DNA of 64,000 nt from NCBI RefSeq assembly GCF_026625045.1, contig NZ_CP113089.1, positions 2,232,001 through 2,296,000 on the forward strand, written 5' to 3'. Made by a program: the position numbers and the translations under genes. The stretch's first letter is position 1; every line of letters begins with the position of its first letter. Origin of the DNA: Microcella daejeonensis (GTDB taxonomy: Bacteria; Actinomycetota; Actinomycetes; Actinomycetales; Microbacteriaceae). Below, piece by piece: positions 11,438-21,587 of the stretch. A model generated the notes under the pieces. It worked only from the letters and a program-made list of their open reading frames with translations. It searched no databases and was not told the origin of the DNA.

Positions 11438-12478
11438 ATGGCAGCGTCCCCCCGCGGAGGAGCGCGCGGTGCGAAGACCGCCAAGGCCGCCATCCCGCAG
11501 CTCGCCTGGCACGAGATCCGCCCGGCACCGGTCATCCTGCTGAGCGGTCCTGAGGACTTCCTCGCCGATCGCGCGAGCCGCCTGCTGCGGGATGCCCTGC
11601 GCGACCGCGATCCGAGCCTCGAGGTGCACGACCTCACCGCCGACGGCTACGGTCCCGGCGAGCTGCTCACGCTCGCGAGCCCGAGCCTGTTCGGGGAACC
11701 GCGGCTCATCCGCGTCGAGAACGTCGAGAAGACCACCGACGCGTTCCTGCTCGAGATGATCGACTACCTCGAGTCCCCGGCCGATGACGTCGTCGTCGTG
11801 CTGCGGCACGGCGGCGGCGTGCGGGGCAAGCGGCTGCTCGACGCCGTGCGCTCGGGGAAGGGCGGCGCCGTCGAGGTCGTCTGCAGCGAGCTCAAGCGAG
11901 ACAGCGATCGGGCGGAGTTCGCGGCGGCCGAGTTCCGGCATGCTCAGCGCGCGATCGCACCGGCCGCGCTGCGCTCGCTCGTGAGCGCCTTCACCGACGA
12001 TCTGGCCGAGCTCGCCGGCGCCTGCCAGCAGCTGCTCGCCGACACGACCGGCGACATCACCGTCGAGACGGTGACCCGCTACTACGGCGGCCGCGTCGAG
12101 ACGAACGCCTTCGCCGTGGCCGACGCCGCGATCGCCGGCGACTACGGTCAGGCCCTCGGCCTGCTTCGCCACGCGCTCGCGACCGGGGCCGATCCGGTGC
12201 CGATGGTCGCGGCCTTCGCGATGAAGCTGCGCACGATGGCGAAGGTCGGCGGCAGCCGCGGCTCGGGCGGGCAGCTCGCCGGATCGCTCGGGCTCGCCCC
12301 CTGGCAGATCGACCGCGCCCGCCGCGACCTGCAGGGCTGGAACGAGGAGGGGCTCGGCCGCGCCATCCTCGCCGTCGCCGACGCCGACGCGCAGGTCAAG
12401 GGCGCCGGCCGCGACCCGGTCTACTCGCTCGAGATGCTCGTGCGCATGGTCGCCGCGCGAGGCCTGCCCGTCGGCTGA
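11438..12478 (+). CDS. holA: DNA polymerase III delta subunit
   Basis: A 346-residue clamp-loader subunit. The segment VILLSGPEDFLADRA near residue 32 is the degenerate P-loop region typical of delta, followed by DLTADGYGPGELLTLASPSLFGEPRLIRVE, the usual opening of the family (quoted parts only: SLFGEPRLIRVE). The C-terminal third (DPVPMVAAFAMKLRTMAKV) is the helical collar domain. The ATG at 11438 has GAGGAG just upstream; a TAGTCT hexamer at 11344-11349 could be its -10. The comEC-holA order is common in Actinobacteria. Confidence 0.93.
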   Translation: MAASPRGGARGAKTAKAAIPQLAWHEIRPAPVILLSGPEDFLADRASRLLRDALRDRDPSLEVHDLTADGYGPGELLTLASPSLFGEPRLIRVENVEKTTDAFLLEMIDYLESPADDVVVVLRHGGGVRGKRLLDAVRSGKGGAVEVVCSELKRDSDRAEFAAAEFRHAQRAIAPAALRSLVSAFTDDLAELAGACQQLLADTTGDITVETVTRYYGGRVETNAFAVADAAIAGDYGQALGLLRHALATGADPVPMVAAFAMKLRTMAKVGGSRGSGGQLAGSLGLAPWQIDRARRDLQGWNEEGLGRAILAVADADAQVKGAGRDPVYSLEMLVRMVAARGLPVG

Positions 12479-12500
12479 ACCGCGACCGCCCGCCCCCGCC

Positions 12501-12651
12501 GCAACGCGAACGCCCCGCCCGCCTTGGGGCGGAGCGGGGCGCCCGGCCCTCCCGCAACGCGACGACGCCCCGCCCGCCGTGAGACGGAACGGGGCGCCCG
12601 GCCCTCCCGCAACGCGACGACGCCCCGCTCGCCGTGAGGCGGAGCGGGGCG
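12501..12651. repeat. Three tandem 53-55-base copies of a terminator-like hairpin
   Basis: Units begin with GCAACGCGA at 12501, 12554 and 12609. Each contains a GC-rich stem of the form CGCCCCGCYCGCC, a short loop, then GGCGGAGCGGGGCG; in the third copy (12621-12651) the outer ten base pairs are perfect. Copies 1 and 2 carry small changes that partly compensate. The array lies between convergent holA and rpsT and so could stop transcription in both directions. There is no T-run. Confidence 0.8.
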
Positions 12652-12673
12652 TCGGTGGTGCGAGGAGGTCGAG

Positions 12674-12934
12674 CTACAGCGCCGCGACCTGCTTGGCGAT
12701 GGCCGACTTGCGGTTCGCCGCCTGGTTCTTGTGGATGACGCCCTTGCTGGCGGCCTTGTCGAGCTTCTTGGTCGCGACGACGAGGGCGGCGGCGGCCTTC
12801 TCCTTGTCCCCGGCCGAGATGGCCTCCTTGGCGCGGCGCACGGCCGTCTTGAGCTCGCTCTTGACGGCCTTGTTGCGCTCCTGCGCCTTGAGGTTCGTCT
12901 TGATGCGCTTGATCTGCGACTTGATGTTCGCCAT
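12674..12934 (-). CDS. rpsT: 30S ribosomal protein S20
   Basis: An 86-residue, Lys/Ala-rich basic protein beginning [14 protein letters not shown], the standard N-terminus of S20. It binds 16S rRNA early in small-subunit assembly. The ATG at 12934 gives the normal family length; upstream in-frame extension is not S20-like. It is transcribed away from lepA, with a 260-base divergent promoter region between them, and is followed by the triple hairpin. Confidence 0.97.
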   Translation of the reverse strand: MANIKSQIKRIKTNLKAQERNKAVKSELKTAVRRAKEAISAGDKEKAAAALVVATKKLDKAASKGVIHKNQAANRKSAIAKQVAAL

Positions 12935-13194
12935 GACTGTCTTTCTTCGAGGTGGTCGGATGAGTGACGCGGCCGCCGTGGGGGTGCCTGGAGCGGTGAT
13001 GCTCCGTGGCGAACTGGGGCCGCATTCCGTGTCGGAAGAGAGAGGGCTTCCTGACACGCAAGCCAACAGGCAACGTTACCAGTCGCCGAGCGGCACCGGC
13101 AATCGGGGCGGCGGGCGCGTCGTCGCGGGATGCTCGCGCCGGGCATCCCGCCCTCGCACGGACGGGCGCCCGCGTCGTGGGAGAATGGCGCGAC

Positions 13195-15051
<1,857 letters not shown>

Positions 15052-15054
15052 GTC

Positions 15055-15756
15055 ATGGCCCGCACCCCCGTGGCGCAGCGCAGCGTCACCTACGGCTCCG
15101 TCGGGGGCACGCAGGCCGTCGATCTCATGCAGTACCCGCCGAAGGGGCACCGCCCGGCCGAGTACCGCGCCCGCATCGGCCACGGCGAGGCGCGCTGGCA
15201 GTACGCCTGCGACCAGGTGCTCACCTGGGGCATCCAGCACCATTCCGGGATGCGCGTCGAGCGCATCCCATCCGCCGACGGGTTCGCCGAGTCGGGCTAC
15301 CAGCCCGTGCAGTTCGACGACGAGGGGCAGCCGATCGGCGCCGCCGAGCTGGGGTCGGAGCCGCAGTACACGGCCGACGGCGTGCAGCTGACCTTCCCGG
15401 GCGAGACGATCGTGCTCCACGTGCCGGTGCTCGGCCTGTTCAGGGTGACCGCGCCCGCGCGGGTCGTGCTGATCGTCGACGAGCCCGATCGACGGGGGTT
15501 CGCCTACGGCACCCTGCCGGGGCATCCCGAATCGGGGGAGGAGCTGTTCGTCGTCGAGCGCACCGAGGACGGCTCGGTGTGGCTCAGCATCCGCGCCTTC
15601 TCCCGCCCCGCGAATCTTGGCTGGCGCCTCGTCGCCCCCGCCCTGCGCGTGTTCCAGGAGACCTGGTCGCGGCGCTACCTGCGCGCCCTCGCCGGACCGA
15701 TCGGCGTCGACTCCGAGTCGGCCGTCGAGGCCCCGCGCGACGCTCAGGATGACTGA
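15055..15756 (+). CDS. DUF1990 family protein
   Basis: A 233-residue soluble protein that starts three bases after lepA. Segments such as YPPKGHRPAEYRARIGHGEARWQYA and VLTWGIQHHSGM (quoted in part: CDQVLTWGIQHHSG) match the DUF1990 family as I remember it, including the late FVVERTEDGSVWLSIRAFSRP region (part: SVWLSIRAFSRP). Members may bind lipid-like ligands in a START-like fold, but the function is not established. Probably co-transcribed with lepA. Confidence 0.8.
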   Translation: MARTPVAQRSVTYGSVGGTQAVDLMQYPPKGHRPAEYRARIGHGEARWQYACDQVLTWGIQHHSGMRVERIPSADGFAESGYQPVQFDDEGQPIGAAELGSEPQYTADGVQLTFPGETIVLHVPVLGLFRVTAPARVVLIVDEPDRRGFAYGTLPGHPESGEELFVVERTEDGSVWLSIRAFSRPANLGWRLVAPALRVFQETWSRRYLRALAGPIGVDSESAVEAPRDAQDD

Positions 15757-15758
15757 CC

Positions 15759-15764
15759 TAGTCT
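15759..15764 (+). promoter_or_regulatory. Candidate -10 element, leaderless start at 15772
   Basis: TAGTCT ends seven bases before the ATG at 15772, just after the stop of the DUF1990 gene. This favours ATG 15772 over the GTG at 15766, which would lie upstream of the expected transcription start. Confidence 0.4.
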
Positions 15765-15771
15765 GGTGCCG

Positions 15772-16194
15772 ATGACCGAGGAACCCCGCCCGACGACGAC
15801 CGGCATCGGCCGCGTGCTCGTCGTCGTCTACGCCATTCTCGCCCTCGCGGCCACCGGTCGATCGGGGTACCAGATCGGCACGAAGTTCGCCGAGGCGCCC
15901 GTCGCCTACACGCTCTCCGCCCTCGCCGCGGTGGTCTACATCGTCGCGACGGTCGCGCTCGTGCGCCGCGGCCGCGGGGCGTACCGCACGGCGCTCGTCG
16001 CGATCGGCTTCGAGCTGCTGGGCGTGCTCGTGGTCGGCACGCTGAGCCTCATCGACCCCGTGCTGTTCCCCGACGACACGGTGTGGTCGCGCTTCGGCCA
16101 GGGCTACCTCTTCATCCCCCTGGTGCTGCCCGTGCTGGGTCTGCTGTGGCTGCGCCGCGTGCGCCGCTCTCTCGACGCGCAGGTCGCCGCATGA
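15772..16194 (+). CDS. Small four-segment membrane protein
   Basis: A 140-residue protein with about four hydrophobic segments (VLVVVYAILALAATG, VAYTLSALAAVVYIVATVALV, TALVAIGFELLGVLVVG, GYLFIPLVLPVLGLLWL) and short basic loops. Not recognised beyond a general resemblance to uncharacterised actinobacterial membrane proteins. Its TGA overlaps the ATG of ribF (ATGA), so the two are coupled. Confidence 0.7.
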   Translation: MTEEPRPTTTGIGRVLVVVYAILALAATGRSGYQIGTKFAEAPVAYTLSALAAVVYIVATVALVRRGRGAYRTALVAIGFELLGVLVVGTLSLIDPVLFPDDTVWSRFGQGYLFIPLVLPVLGLLWLRRVRRSLDAQVAA

Positions 16195-17150
16195 CCGGCC
16201 GGGTCGTGCACGGCCTCAGCGGCCTGCCGCTGGATGCCCGTCCCTCGGTCGTGACGATCGGCAAGTTCGACGGCGTGCACCGCGGCCACCGCGCCGTCAT
16301 CGCGACGCTGCTCGAGGGCGCCGCCGCGCATCCCGACGCCCGCAGCGTCGTCGTCACCTTCGACCGCCACCCCGCCGAGCTGCTCGCGCCGGATCGCGCT
16401 CCGACCCCCCTGCTCAGCGTCGCCCAGAAGACCGAGGCGCTCGTCGAGGCGGGCGTCGAACTCGTCGTCGTGCTGCCCTTCACCGCCGAGCTCGCCGCGC
16501 TCGCCCCCGCGCAGTTCGTTCAGCAGGTGCTCGTCGACGCGCTCGGCAGCGCCGAGGTGCTCGTCGGCAGCGATTTCCGCTTCGGGGCGCGCGGCGCCGG
16601 CACGGTCGCCACCCTGCGCGAGCTCGGCGAGCAGCACGGCTTCGTCGTGGGCCTCGTCGACGACGTGTGCGAGGTCGACGGGCGGCGGGTGTCCTCCACG
16701 AGCATCCGCCAGGCCATCGAGGCGGGGCGTCTGGAGGAGGCGACGGCCGCGCTCGGTCGGGCGCCGCGCATCCGCTCGCTCGTCGTGCCGGGCTATCAGC
16801 GCGGTCGCGAGATGGGATACCCCACGGCGAACCTCGCGCACGATGCCGAGGGGCTCATCCCGGCCGACGGCGTCTACGCCTGCTGGCTCTCGGTCGAGGG
16901 GGAGCGCTACGGCGCGGCCGTCTCGGTCGGCAACAACCCGACCTTCGGCGACGTGCCCGAGAAGACGGTCGAGGCGCACGCGATCGACGTGGTCGTCGAC
17001 CTCTACGGCCGCACGGTCGAGCTGGAGTTCGTCGCCTACATCCGCGGCATGCAGAAGTTCCCGAGCGCCGACGCCCTCGCCGACCAGATGGGCCGCGACG
17101 AGCTCGAGATCCGCTCGGTGCTCGGTCTGCCGCTGCCCGACGCGGCCTAG
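16191..17150 (+). CDS. ribF: Bifunctional riboflavin kinase/FAD synthetase
   Basis: A 319-residue enzyme that makes FMN and then FAD. The N-terminal adenylyltransferase carries VTIGKFDGVHRGHR (about residues 18-31) and SSTSIRQAIEAG (about 165). The C-terminal riboflavin kinase domain carries REMGYPTANL (about 205) and NNPTFGDVPEKTVEAHA (part: NPTFGDVPEKTVEAH). Length is standard. Overlaps the preceding membrane-protein stop by four bases. Confidence 0.95.
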   Translation: MTGRVVHGLSGLPLDARPSVVTIGKFDGVHRGHRAVIATLLEGAAAHPDARSVVVTFDRHPAELLAPDRAPTPLLSVAQKTEALVEAGVELVVVLPFTAELAALAPAQFVQQVLVDALGSAEVLVGSDFRFGARGAGTVATLRELGEQHGFVVGLVDDVCEVDGRRVSSTSIRQAIEAGRLEEATAALGRAPRIRSLVVPGYQRGREMGYPTANLAHDAEGLIPADGVYACWLSVEGERYGAAVSVGNNPTFGDVPEKTVEAHAIDVVVDLYGRTVELEFVAYIRGMQKFPSADALADQMGRDELEIRSVLGLPLPDAA

Positions 17151-17155
17151 CCGCG

Positions 17156-18409
17156 GTGCCCTCCGGCGCCCTGTCGCCGCGGTCCCTGCGCCTGCTGGGG
17201 CTCGCGGGCATCCTGCTCATCGCGCTCAACGTGCGCTCGGCGGTGGCGGCGCTCTCACCGCTCGCTGCCCGCATCGACGCCGACATCGCCCTCGATCCCA
17301 CGGCGATCGGCCTCCTCGGCGTCGTGCCGCCCGTCGCCTTCGCCCTGAGCGGCATCGTCGCACCGCTCGTGGCACGGCGCTGGGGGCTCGAGCGCTCGCT
17401 CCTGCTCGCCGTGCTCGCGATGGTCGTCGGCCATCTGCTCCGCGCGGCGGCGCCCGACTACCTCGCGCTCGTGCTCGGCACGGCGATCGTGCTCATGGGC
17501 GCAGGGTTCGGCAACGTCCTCCTACCGCCCGCCGTGAAGCGGTACGCCCCGCTGGCTCTGGGCACCGTCACCGCGGCCTACGCGACGCTCATGTCGATCT
17601 CCACGGCGCTGCCGCCCGCGATCGGCGTGCCCGTCGCCGACGCCGTCGACTGGCGGGTCGCCCTCGGGCTGTGGGCGGTGGTCGCCGTACTCGCCGCGGC
17701 GCCGTGGGCCGTCCTCGCCCTGCGCCCGCCGCGGCCTCCCGCCCCCACCGATCCGCCGACCGGCGAGATCGATCTCGCCGTGGCGATCGAGCAGCCCGAC
17801 ACCGGGCGGTTCCGCGACCTGCGCCGCTCGCGGGTCGCCTGGGGCATCACGATCGCCTTCACGGCCTCGAGCATGACGGCCTACTCGGTGTTCGCCATCC
17901 TCCCGCTCGTGCTGCAGGACGTCGCGGGGCTCTCCGAGGCGGCGGCGGGCACCGCGCTGGCGGTGTTCGCGATCGTCGGGCTGCCGCTGAGCCTCATCGC
18001 CCCCGTCCTCGTCGGGAGGCTCCGACGGCCGACGCCGCTCATCGTCATGGGTGCCGCCTGCGGCGTCGCCGGCTTCAGCGGCATGCTGCTGCTGCCGACC
18101 GCTGCGCCGCTCCTGTGGGTCGCGCTGATGGGAGCGGGTCAGGTGCTGTTCCCGGTCTGCCTCGCGCTCATCTCGCAGCGCAGCGACGGCCCGGCCACCG
18201 CGACGACCCTGAGCGGATTCGTGCAGGCCGTCGGCTACAGCATCGCCGCCTCCGTGCCGCTGGCCTTCGGCGGCATCAACGCCCTCACCGGATCATGGGC
18301 GCCGGCGCTCATCGTGCTCGCGACGGTCGCGCTGCTGGCGCTCACCGCGATCCCGTTCCTGCGCTCGGGCGAGACGGTCGACGCCGAGCTGGCCCGTCGA
18401 GCGCGCTGA
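17156..18409 (+). CDS. MFS transporter, CynX/NimT-like
   Basis: A 417-residue major facilitator protein with about twelve hydrophobic segments. The N-terminus reads ALNVRSAVAALSPLAARI, a typical opening of the CynX/NimT (cyanate or nitroimidazole transport) subfamily, and a polar loop separates two six-segment halves near residue 200. The substrate cannot be told from sequence. The start is a GTG five bases after ribF, so it is likely in the same transcript. It ends 41 bases before the convergent ROK kinase gene. Confidence 0.8.
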   Translation: MPSGALSPRSLRLLGLAGILLIALNVRSAVAALSPLAARIDADIALDPTAIGLLGVVPPVAFALSGIVAPLVARRWGLERSLLLAVLAMVVGHLLRAAAPDYLALVLGTAIVLMGAGFGNVLLPPAVKRYAPLALGTVTAAYATLMSISTALPPAIGVPVADAVDWRVALGLWAVVAVLAAAPWAVLALRPPRPPAPTDPPTGEIDLAVAIEQPDTGRFRDLRRSRVAWGITIAFTASSMTAYSVFAILPLVLQDVAGLSEAAAGTALAVFAIVGLPLSLIAPVLVGRLRRPTPLIVMGAACGVAGFSGMLLLPTAAPLLWVALMGAGQVLFPVCLALISQRSDGPATATTLSGFVQAVGYSIAASVPLAFGGINALTGSWAPALIVLATVALLALTAIPFLRSGETVDAELARRAR

Positions 18410-18450
18410 CGACGGGCGCCGTCCTCTCCGCGATCGCGGGGGCGGGATGC

Positions 18451-19383
18451 TCAGACGACGAGATCGCGCCGGTGCACGAGCGCCGCGGCCCCCACGAGCG
18501 GGCCCTCGCCGCTGAGGGCCGAGGCGACCACCCGGGTCGAGGTCACGAAGGCGAAGTCGCTGTGCTCGCTGACGGCCTGCTGCACGAGGGCGACGTAGTC
18601 GTCCGCGACGTGCGAGAAGCCTCCGCCGATCGCGACGACGTCGAGGTCGACGAGGGCCGAGGCCGAGGCGATCGCGCGGCCGACGGCGGTGGCCGAGCGC
18701 TCGATCGCCGCGCGCGCGACCTCGTCGCCGGTGCGGGCGGCCGCGGCGAGATCCTCACCCGTCGCGCCCGTGAAGCCCTCGCTGCGCGCCCAGGCGACCG
18801 AGCGCGGTCCCGAGGCGACGGCCTCGAGGCAGCCGCGGGCGCCGCAGGCGCAGAGGTCGTCGAAGCCGGCGACCTGCACGTGGCCGATGTGGCCGGCGTT
18901 GCCCGAGCGGCCGGTGACGACGTGCCCGCCGAGCACGAGCCCGCCGCCGACGCCAGTCGAGACGATCATGCCCATGACGTTCTCCTCGCCGCGCGCCGCG
19001 CCCGTCCAGATCTCGGCGAGGGTGATGCAGATGCCGTCCATCCGCAGCGTGACCGGCACGCCGTGGGGCAGCAGGCCGGCCACGAGGCCGCCGAGCGGGT
19101 AGTCGCGCCAGGCCGGGAGGTTGAGGGGGGAGACGTCGCCCGAGGTGCCCGCGATGGGGCCGGCCGAGCCGATGCCCGCCCCGGCGAGGCGCGCGTCGGC
19201 GGGCAGCGCGGCGAGGGCGTCGGCGACGGCCCCGGTGACCGCGGCGGCGAGCTGCTCCGAGGTCGACGCGCTGCCGGTCGGGCGACGGTGCCGGCTCGCG
19301 GCCAGCACGGCGCCGTGCTCGTCGACGAGAGCCGACTCGACCTTGGTGCCGCCGAGATCGACGGCGAGGGCGTACTCGGTCAC
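18451..19383 (-). CDS. ROK family sugar kinase/regulator-like protein
   Basis: A 310-residue protein of the ROK family. The phosphate-binding motif is ALAVDLGGTKVESALVD (residues 5-21). The ROK zinc motif appears as CACGARGCLEAVASG, and GHIGHVQV carries the usual metal/sugar-binding His. There is no N-terminal helix-turn-helix, so it is a kinase (glucokinase or N-acetyl-hexosamine kinase type) rather than a NagC-like repressor. GTG 19383 has GAGG upstream. It is divergent from the deoxyribose operon; a shared role in sugar use is plausible but not shown. Confidence 0.85.
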   Translation of the reverse strand: MTEYALAVDLGGTKVESALVDEHGAVLAASRHRRPTGSASTSEQLAAAVTGAVADALAALPADARLAGAGIGSAGPIAGTSGDVSPLNLPAWRDYPLGGLVAGLLPHGVPVTLRMDGICITLAEIWTGAARGEENVMGMIVSTGVGGGLVLGGHVVTGRSGNAGHIGHVQVAGFDDLCACGARGCLEAVASGPRSVAWARSEGFTGATGEDLAAAARTGDEVARAAIERSATAVGRAIASASALVDLDVVAIGGGFSHVADDYVALVQQAVSEHSDFAFVTSTRVVASALSGEGPLVGAAALVHRRDLVV

Positions 19384-19486
19384 GGGGGTCCTCTTCCAGT
19401 ACGGGCCCACGTGCGGGGCGGCGTCGCTCCAGAGTACCGATGCGCGCGCGGCGCGGCCGCGCAGCTTGTGCTCATCTGAGCAGGCC

Positions 19487-19498
19487 AGCAACATATGT
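19487..19498. promoter_or_regulatory. Palindrome CAACATATGTTG, candidate operator of the deo operon
   Basis: A perfect 12-bp palindrome and conspicuously AT-rich in this DNA. It sits in the 186-base divergent gap, 72 bases before the regulator gene start. SorC/DeoR-type regulators commonly act on such sites ahead of their own operon. A -10-like TAGCCT follows near 19525. Binding is inferred. Confidence 0.4.
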
Positions 19499-19569
19499 TG
19501 GCGAGCCCGGGGGAGCGGGCATAGCCTGGGACGAGCATCCCGCCCCTGCACCGACGGAAGAGACCCATC

Positions 19570-20574
19570 GTGTCGACCGACAGCGCCTCCGCCTCCGAAC
19601 TGCTCGCCGTGCGCGCCGCGGAGCTCTACTACGAGGAGAACAAGACGCAGGACGAGATCGGGGCCATCCTTCGGGTCACCCGCTGGAAGGTGGGCCGGCT
19701 GCTGGCCCAGGCGCGCGAGCGCGGCATCATCCGCATCGAGATCGTGCACCCCCGCGCCCGGCGTCTCGCCCTCGAGCGCGAGCTGACCGCGCGGTACGGG
19801 CTGAAGGACGCCATCGTCGTGCCCGCGCCGGTCGAGGATGCGGAGCTGCAGGCCCGCGTCGCCGAGGCGGCCGCCGACTACCTCGTGAGCGTGCGCCCCG
19901 TGCCGCGCCTGCTCGGCGTCAGCTGGGGCCGCACTCTGCACCAGGTCGCCGAGGCGCTGCCCATGGGCTGGTCCACGGGCGTCAACGTCGTGCAGATCAA
20001 CGGCGGCGTGAGCCTCTCCAAGCGCCCCGGCACCGCGGCGAGCACCGCCGTCATGATCGCGCAGAAGGCGAGCGGTCAGGCCACCCTGCTGCCGAGCCCC
20101 GCCATCCTCGAGCGCCTCGAGACGAAGAAGGCCATCGAGGGCGACCGCACCGTCGGCGGCGTCGTGCAGATGGCGCGGGGCGCCGCGGCCTACCTCTACA
20201 GCGCCGGGGTCGCCGACACGACCTCGGTGCACGTCGACAGCGGCTACCTCACGCCCGCCGACATCGACGACCTCGTCGCCCGGGGCGCGGTGGGCGATGT
20301 GATCGGCCGGTACATCACGGCCGAGGGCACCATCGCCGACCCCGAGCTGGATGCCCGTACCCTCGGCCTCTCGCTGGAGGAGCTGCGCGGCGCCGCCACG
20401 AGCATCCTCGTCATCGGCGGCGAGTCGAAGCACCCGATCGCCCGTGCGATCGTCGCCCACTCCCTCTGCTCGGTGCTCGTCACCGATGAGCACACCGCTC
20501 GCGCGCTCCTCGACGAGGAGGGCGCGGGCACCCCCGACCACCACGATGTCCCCTCTGGAGGAGACGCCTCATGA
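19570..20574 (+). CDS. SorC/DeoR-type sugar-binding transcriptional regulator
   Basis: A 334-residue regulator. Residues about 12-60 form a helix-turn-helix (AAELYYEENKTQDEIGAIL then VTRWKVGRLLAQARERGII). The rest is a sugar-phosphate binding domain related to deoxyribonucleoside regulators (VSWGRTLHQVAEALP, VVQINGGVS). Its ATGA overlap with deoC makes control of deoxyribose-phosphate breakdown the best guess, with deoxyribose-5-phosphate as the likely effector. It may also control the divergent ROK gene. Confidence 0.85.
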   Translation: MSTDSASASELLAVRAAELYYEENKTQDEIGAILRVTRWKVGRLLAQARERGIIRIEIVHPRARRLALERELTARYGLKDAIVVPAPVEDAELQARVAEAAADYLVSVRPVPRLLGVSWGRTLHQVAEALPMGWSTGVNVVQINGGVSLSKRPGTAASTAVMIAQKASGQATLLPSPAILERLETKKAIEGDRTVGGVVQMARGAAAYLYSAGVADTTSVHVDSGYLTPADIDDLVARGAVGDVIGRYITAEGTIADPELDARTLGLSLEELRGAATSILVIGGESKHPIARAIVAHSLCSVLVTDEHTARALLDEEGAGTPDHHDVPSGGDAS

Positions 20575-21584
20575 CCATCGACCACCCCGTGGCGCTCGCG
20601 CCCGCCGACCGAGCGGTGCGCCTGCTCGGCGGCGACCTCACCGAGAAGGCCCTGCGCCTGCATCTCGAAGGCCTGAGCGGCGTCGACGCGATCGGCCTCG
20701 AGGCCCGCGCGGCCTCGCTCGCGACCCGCTCGATCAAGACCACGTCGAAGGCCTGGGCCCTCGACACGATCATCCGCACCTGCGACCTCACGACGCTCGA
20801 GGGCGCCGACACCCCCGGCAAGGTGCGCTCGCTCGTCGCCAAGGCGATCACGCCCGACCCGAGCGACCTCAGCGCCCCCCAGGTCGCCGCGGTCTGCGTC
20901 TACGGCGACATGGTCGGCTACGCCGTCGAGGCGCTCGGCGGCCACCACGCCGCGGGCGGCGACACGGGAATCCAGGTGGCCGCGGTCGCCACCGCCTTCC
21001 CCTCCGGCCGCGCGAGCCTCGACATCAAGCTCGCCGACACCGCCGACGCCGTGCGCGCGGGTGCCGACGAGATCGACATGGTGATCGACCGCGGGGCCTT
21101 CCTCTCCGGCCGGTACGGGCTGGTCTTCGACCAGATCGTCGCGGTGAAGGAGGCCTGCCGCCGTGCCGACGGCAGCTACGCCCACCTCAAGGTGATCCTC
21201 GAGACCGGCGAGCTGCAGACCTACGACAACGTGCGCCGGGCATCCTGGCTCTCGATCCTCGCGGGCGCCGACTTCATCAAGACCTCGACCGGCAAGGTGA
21301 GCCCGGCGGCGACGCTGCCCGTCACGCTGCTCATGCTCGAGGTCATCCGCGACTGGCACCGCCTGACGGGCGAGCAGATCGGCATGAAGCCCGCGGGCGG
21401 GATCCGCACCTCGAAGGACGCCGTGCGCTACCTCGTCACCGTCGCCGAGACGGTGGGCGAGCAGTGGCTCACACCGCAGCTGTGGCGCTTCGGGGCCTCG
21501 AGCCTCGTGAACGACGTGCTGCTGCAGCGGCAGAAGATGACGACCGGCCACTACAGCGGCCCCGACTACGTGACGGTGGACTAG
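20571..21584 (+). CDS. deoC: Deoxyribose-phosphate aldolase
   Basis: A 337-residue class I aldolase that splits 2-deoxyribose 5-phosphate to glyceraldehyde 3-phosphate and acetaldehyde. The Schiff-base lysine is in ADFIKTSTGK (about residue 240) and the second conserved lysine in GMKPAGGIR (about 274). ADEIDMVIDRGAF is the other core motif. The protein is longer than the roughly 220-260-residue enzymes because of an N-terminal extension, which is usual for the longer actinobacterial type. Coupled to the regulator upstream; the dehydrogenase downstream can remove the acetaldehyde. Confidence 0.94.
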   Translation: MTIDHPVALAPADRAVRLLGGDLTEKALRLHLEGLSGVDAIGLEARAASLATRSIKTTSKAWALDTIIRTCDLTTLEGADTPGKVRSLVAKAITPDPSDLSAPQVAAVCVYGDMVGYAVEALGGHHAAGGDTGIQVAAVATAFPSGRASLDIKLADTADAVRAGADEIDMVIDRGAFLSGRYGLVFDQIVAVKEACRRADGSYAHLKVILETGELQTYDNVRRASWLSILAGADFIKTSTGKVSPAATLPVTLLMLEVIRDWHRLTGEQIGMKPAGGIRTSKDAVRYLVTVAETVGEQWLTPQLWRFGASSLVNDVLLQRQKMTTGHYSGPDYVTVD

Positions 21585-21587
21585 ACC

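Noticed and set aside
18451..20544. Long minus-strand frame extending the ROK gene over the regulator gene
   Set aside because: The ROK domain begins at the GTG at 19383 with its own GAGG; the upstream part is antisense to the SorC-type regulator.
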